A stretch of 36,928 nucleotides of DNA from Iodobacter sp. (GTDB lineage Bacteria; Pseudomonadota; Gammaproteobacteria; Burkholderiales; Chitinibacteraceae), in NCBI RefSeq assembly GCF_025352645.1, contig NZ_JANXSO010000081.1, forward strand, positions 1-36,928. Reading direction: 5' to 3'. Below, piece by piece: positions 36,036 through 36,928 of this stretch. Position numbers and translations under genes: made by a program. The notes under the pieces are model-generated. The model saw nothing but the letters and a program-made list of their open reading frames with translations, did no database searches and had not been told where the DNA came from. The first letter of the stretch is position 1, and each line of letters begins with the position of its first letter.

Positions 36036-36229
36036 ACCCAATTTTTACTTAACAGGTAATGATCAGGAATGGTCGAGCCAGCTTCGGCCTGTTTTAAAAT
36101 CGCCATAATCTGGCATCATCAATTGCCTACGGCTTTCATGTAAAAGCTACTTAAAGACTGCGATAAAATTCTACTTAAAAATGAGCTGATTTTGTGTGGG
36201 GATTACCTAAAGACCTATATAAGACCCAT

Positions 36230-36268
36230 AAAAAAACCCGCAAAAGCAAAGCTTTCTGCGGGTTTTTC
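36230..36268. terminator. Bidirectional terminator between flavin reductase and glnA
   Basis: AAAAACCCGCA and TGCGGGTTTTT form an 11-base stem with flanking A and T runs, enclosing an inner AAAGC/GCTTT pair. It lies between convergent genes: it follows the flavin reductase and terminates glnA from the other strand. Confidence 0.9.
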
Positions 36269-36301
36269 TTATCTAAGCCTGCACAAAACAGGCATTAGAT
36301 A

Positions 36302-36928
36302 TTACAAGCTGTAGTACATATCAAACTCAACTGGGTGAGTGCTCATGCGGATGCGGTTTACTTCTTGCATCTTCAATTCGATATAGCTGTCGATCCAGTC
36401 ATTGCTAAATACGCCGCCACGAGTTAGGAACTCACGGTCTTTATCTAGCGCATCCAGTGCTTCATCCAAAGATGAGCAAACTGTTGGGATCAACTTGTCT
36501 TCTTCTGGTGGCAAGTCGTACAGGTTTTTGTCTGCAGGATCGCCTGGGTGAATCTTGTTTTGCACGCCATCCAAGCCAGCCATCAACAGCGCAGAGAAGC
36601 ACAGGTATGGGTTAGCCAATGGATCTGGGAAACGCGCTTCAATACGACGGCCTTTATCTGACGATACGTGTGGAATACGGATCGAAGCAGAGCGGTTACG
36701 TGCTGAATACGCCAATTTAACCGGCGCTTCATAATGCGGAACCAAGCGCTTGTAGCTGTTGGTGCCCGGATTAGTAATCGCGTTCAAAGCTTTAGCGTGC
36801 TTGATGATACCGCCGATGTAGAACAGGGCGAATTCGCTCAAACCTGCGTAGGCATTACCTGCAAACAAGTTTTTGCCGTCTTTCCAAACCGACTGGTGAA
36901 CGTGCATACCGCTGCCGTTATCGCCAAC
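36302..36928 (-). CDS. glnA: Glutamine synthetase type I, C-terminal part (runs off the window)
   Basis: The last 208 codons of GlnA; the gene continues past the window edge. The in-frame sequence begins [18 protein letters not shown], a conserved active-site strand. [18 protein letters not shown], the active-site Arg segment [10 protein letters not shown], and [13 protein letters not shown] follow. The regulatory tyrosine in [10 protein letters not shown] (codon 36518-36520) is kept, so adenylylation control is expected. The enzyme makes glutamine from glutamate, ammonia and ATP. Its promoter lies outside the window. Confidence 0.97.
   Translation of the reverse strand, partial: VGDNGSGMHVHQSVWKDGKNLFAGNAYAGLSEFALFYIGGIIKHAKALNAITNPGTNSYKRLVPHYEAPVKLAYSARNRSASIRIPHVSSDKGRRIEARFPDPLANPYLCFSALLMAGLDGVQNKIHPGDPADKNLYDLPPEEDKLIPTVCSSLDEALDALDKDREFLTRGGVFSNDWIDSYIELKMQEVNRIRMSTHPVEFDMYYSL

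Overview
This window looks like chromosomal DNA of a betaproteobacterium, probably of the order Neisseriales. That rests on gene order (aroQ-accB-accC, queA-tgt, rph-PP2C-kinase-yicC) and on protein families such as the 1301-residue DUF3683 FAD/Fe-S oxidoreductase. Base composition is moderate, and mobile or repeat debris concentrates in a few intergenic stretches. The genus cannot be proven from the sequence alone.

Layout. (1) 1-3250: a hybrid sensor histidine kinase with two receiver domains and an HPt domain. It may lack an upstream part and begins just after a 25-base dispersed repeat. (2) 3255-5656, minus strand: aroQ-accB-accC, for chorismate and fatty-acid precursor synthesis. (3) 5862-8147, plus strand: queA and tgt, for tRNA queuosine. 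(4) 8241-10509, minus strand: a nitronate-monooxygenase-like flavoprotein and RNase PH. (5) 10718-16496, minus strand: a tight five-gene run of Ser/Thr kinase, PP2C phosphatase, HGSNAT-like membrane protein, DUF3142 protein and TPR lipoprotein, divergent from yicC. (6) 17500-20200: an accessory strip with an aminotransferase relic, a Lys/Ala-rich exported repeat protein, a LysE-type exporter and a REP-rich intergenic region. (7) 20209-22800: an exported metallo-beta-lactamase-fold protein, aroE and mtgA. (8) 23099-26901: three paralogous TPR proteins in tandem, the last fused to a GGDEF domain. (9) 27187-31092: the giant FAD/Fe-S oxidoreductase. (10) 31100-33000: a scrap yard with REP hairpins, a frameshifted REP-associated tyrosine transposase, an IS66 tail, a GFA-family gene and a MITE-like palindromic element. 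(11) 33329-36035: DUF1852 (MesX), a core methionine synthase (MesD) and a flavin reductase. (12) The 3' end of glnA on the minus strand.

The most interesting system is region 11. The methionine synthase keeps the MetE zinc site but lacks the entire N-terminal folate-binding half, and it sits directly behind DUF1852. This matches the MesD/MesX type of oxygen-dependent, folate- and cobalamin-independent methionine synthesis, whose methyl donor is, as far as I know, unidentified. The flavin reductase just downstream suggests that reduced flavin is part of the chemistry. A second notable arrangement is the kinase/phosphatase pair co-transcribed with three envelope-type genes inside an otherwise conserved rph-yicC neighbourhood.
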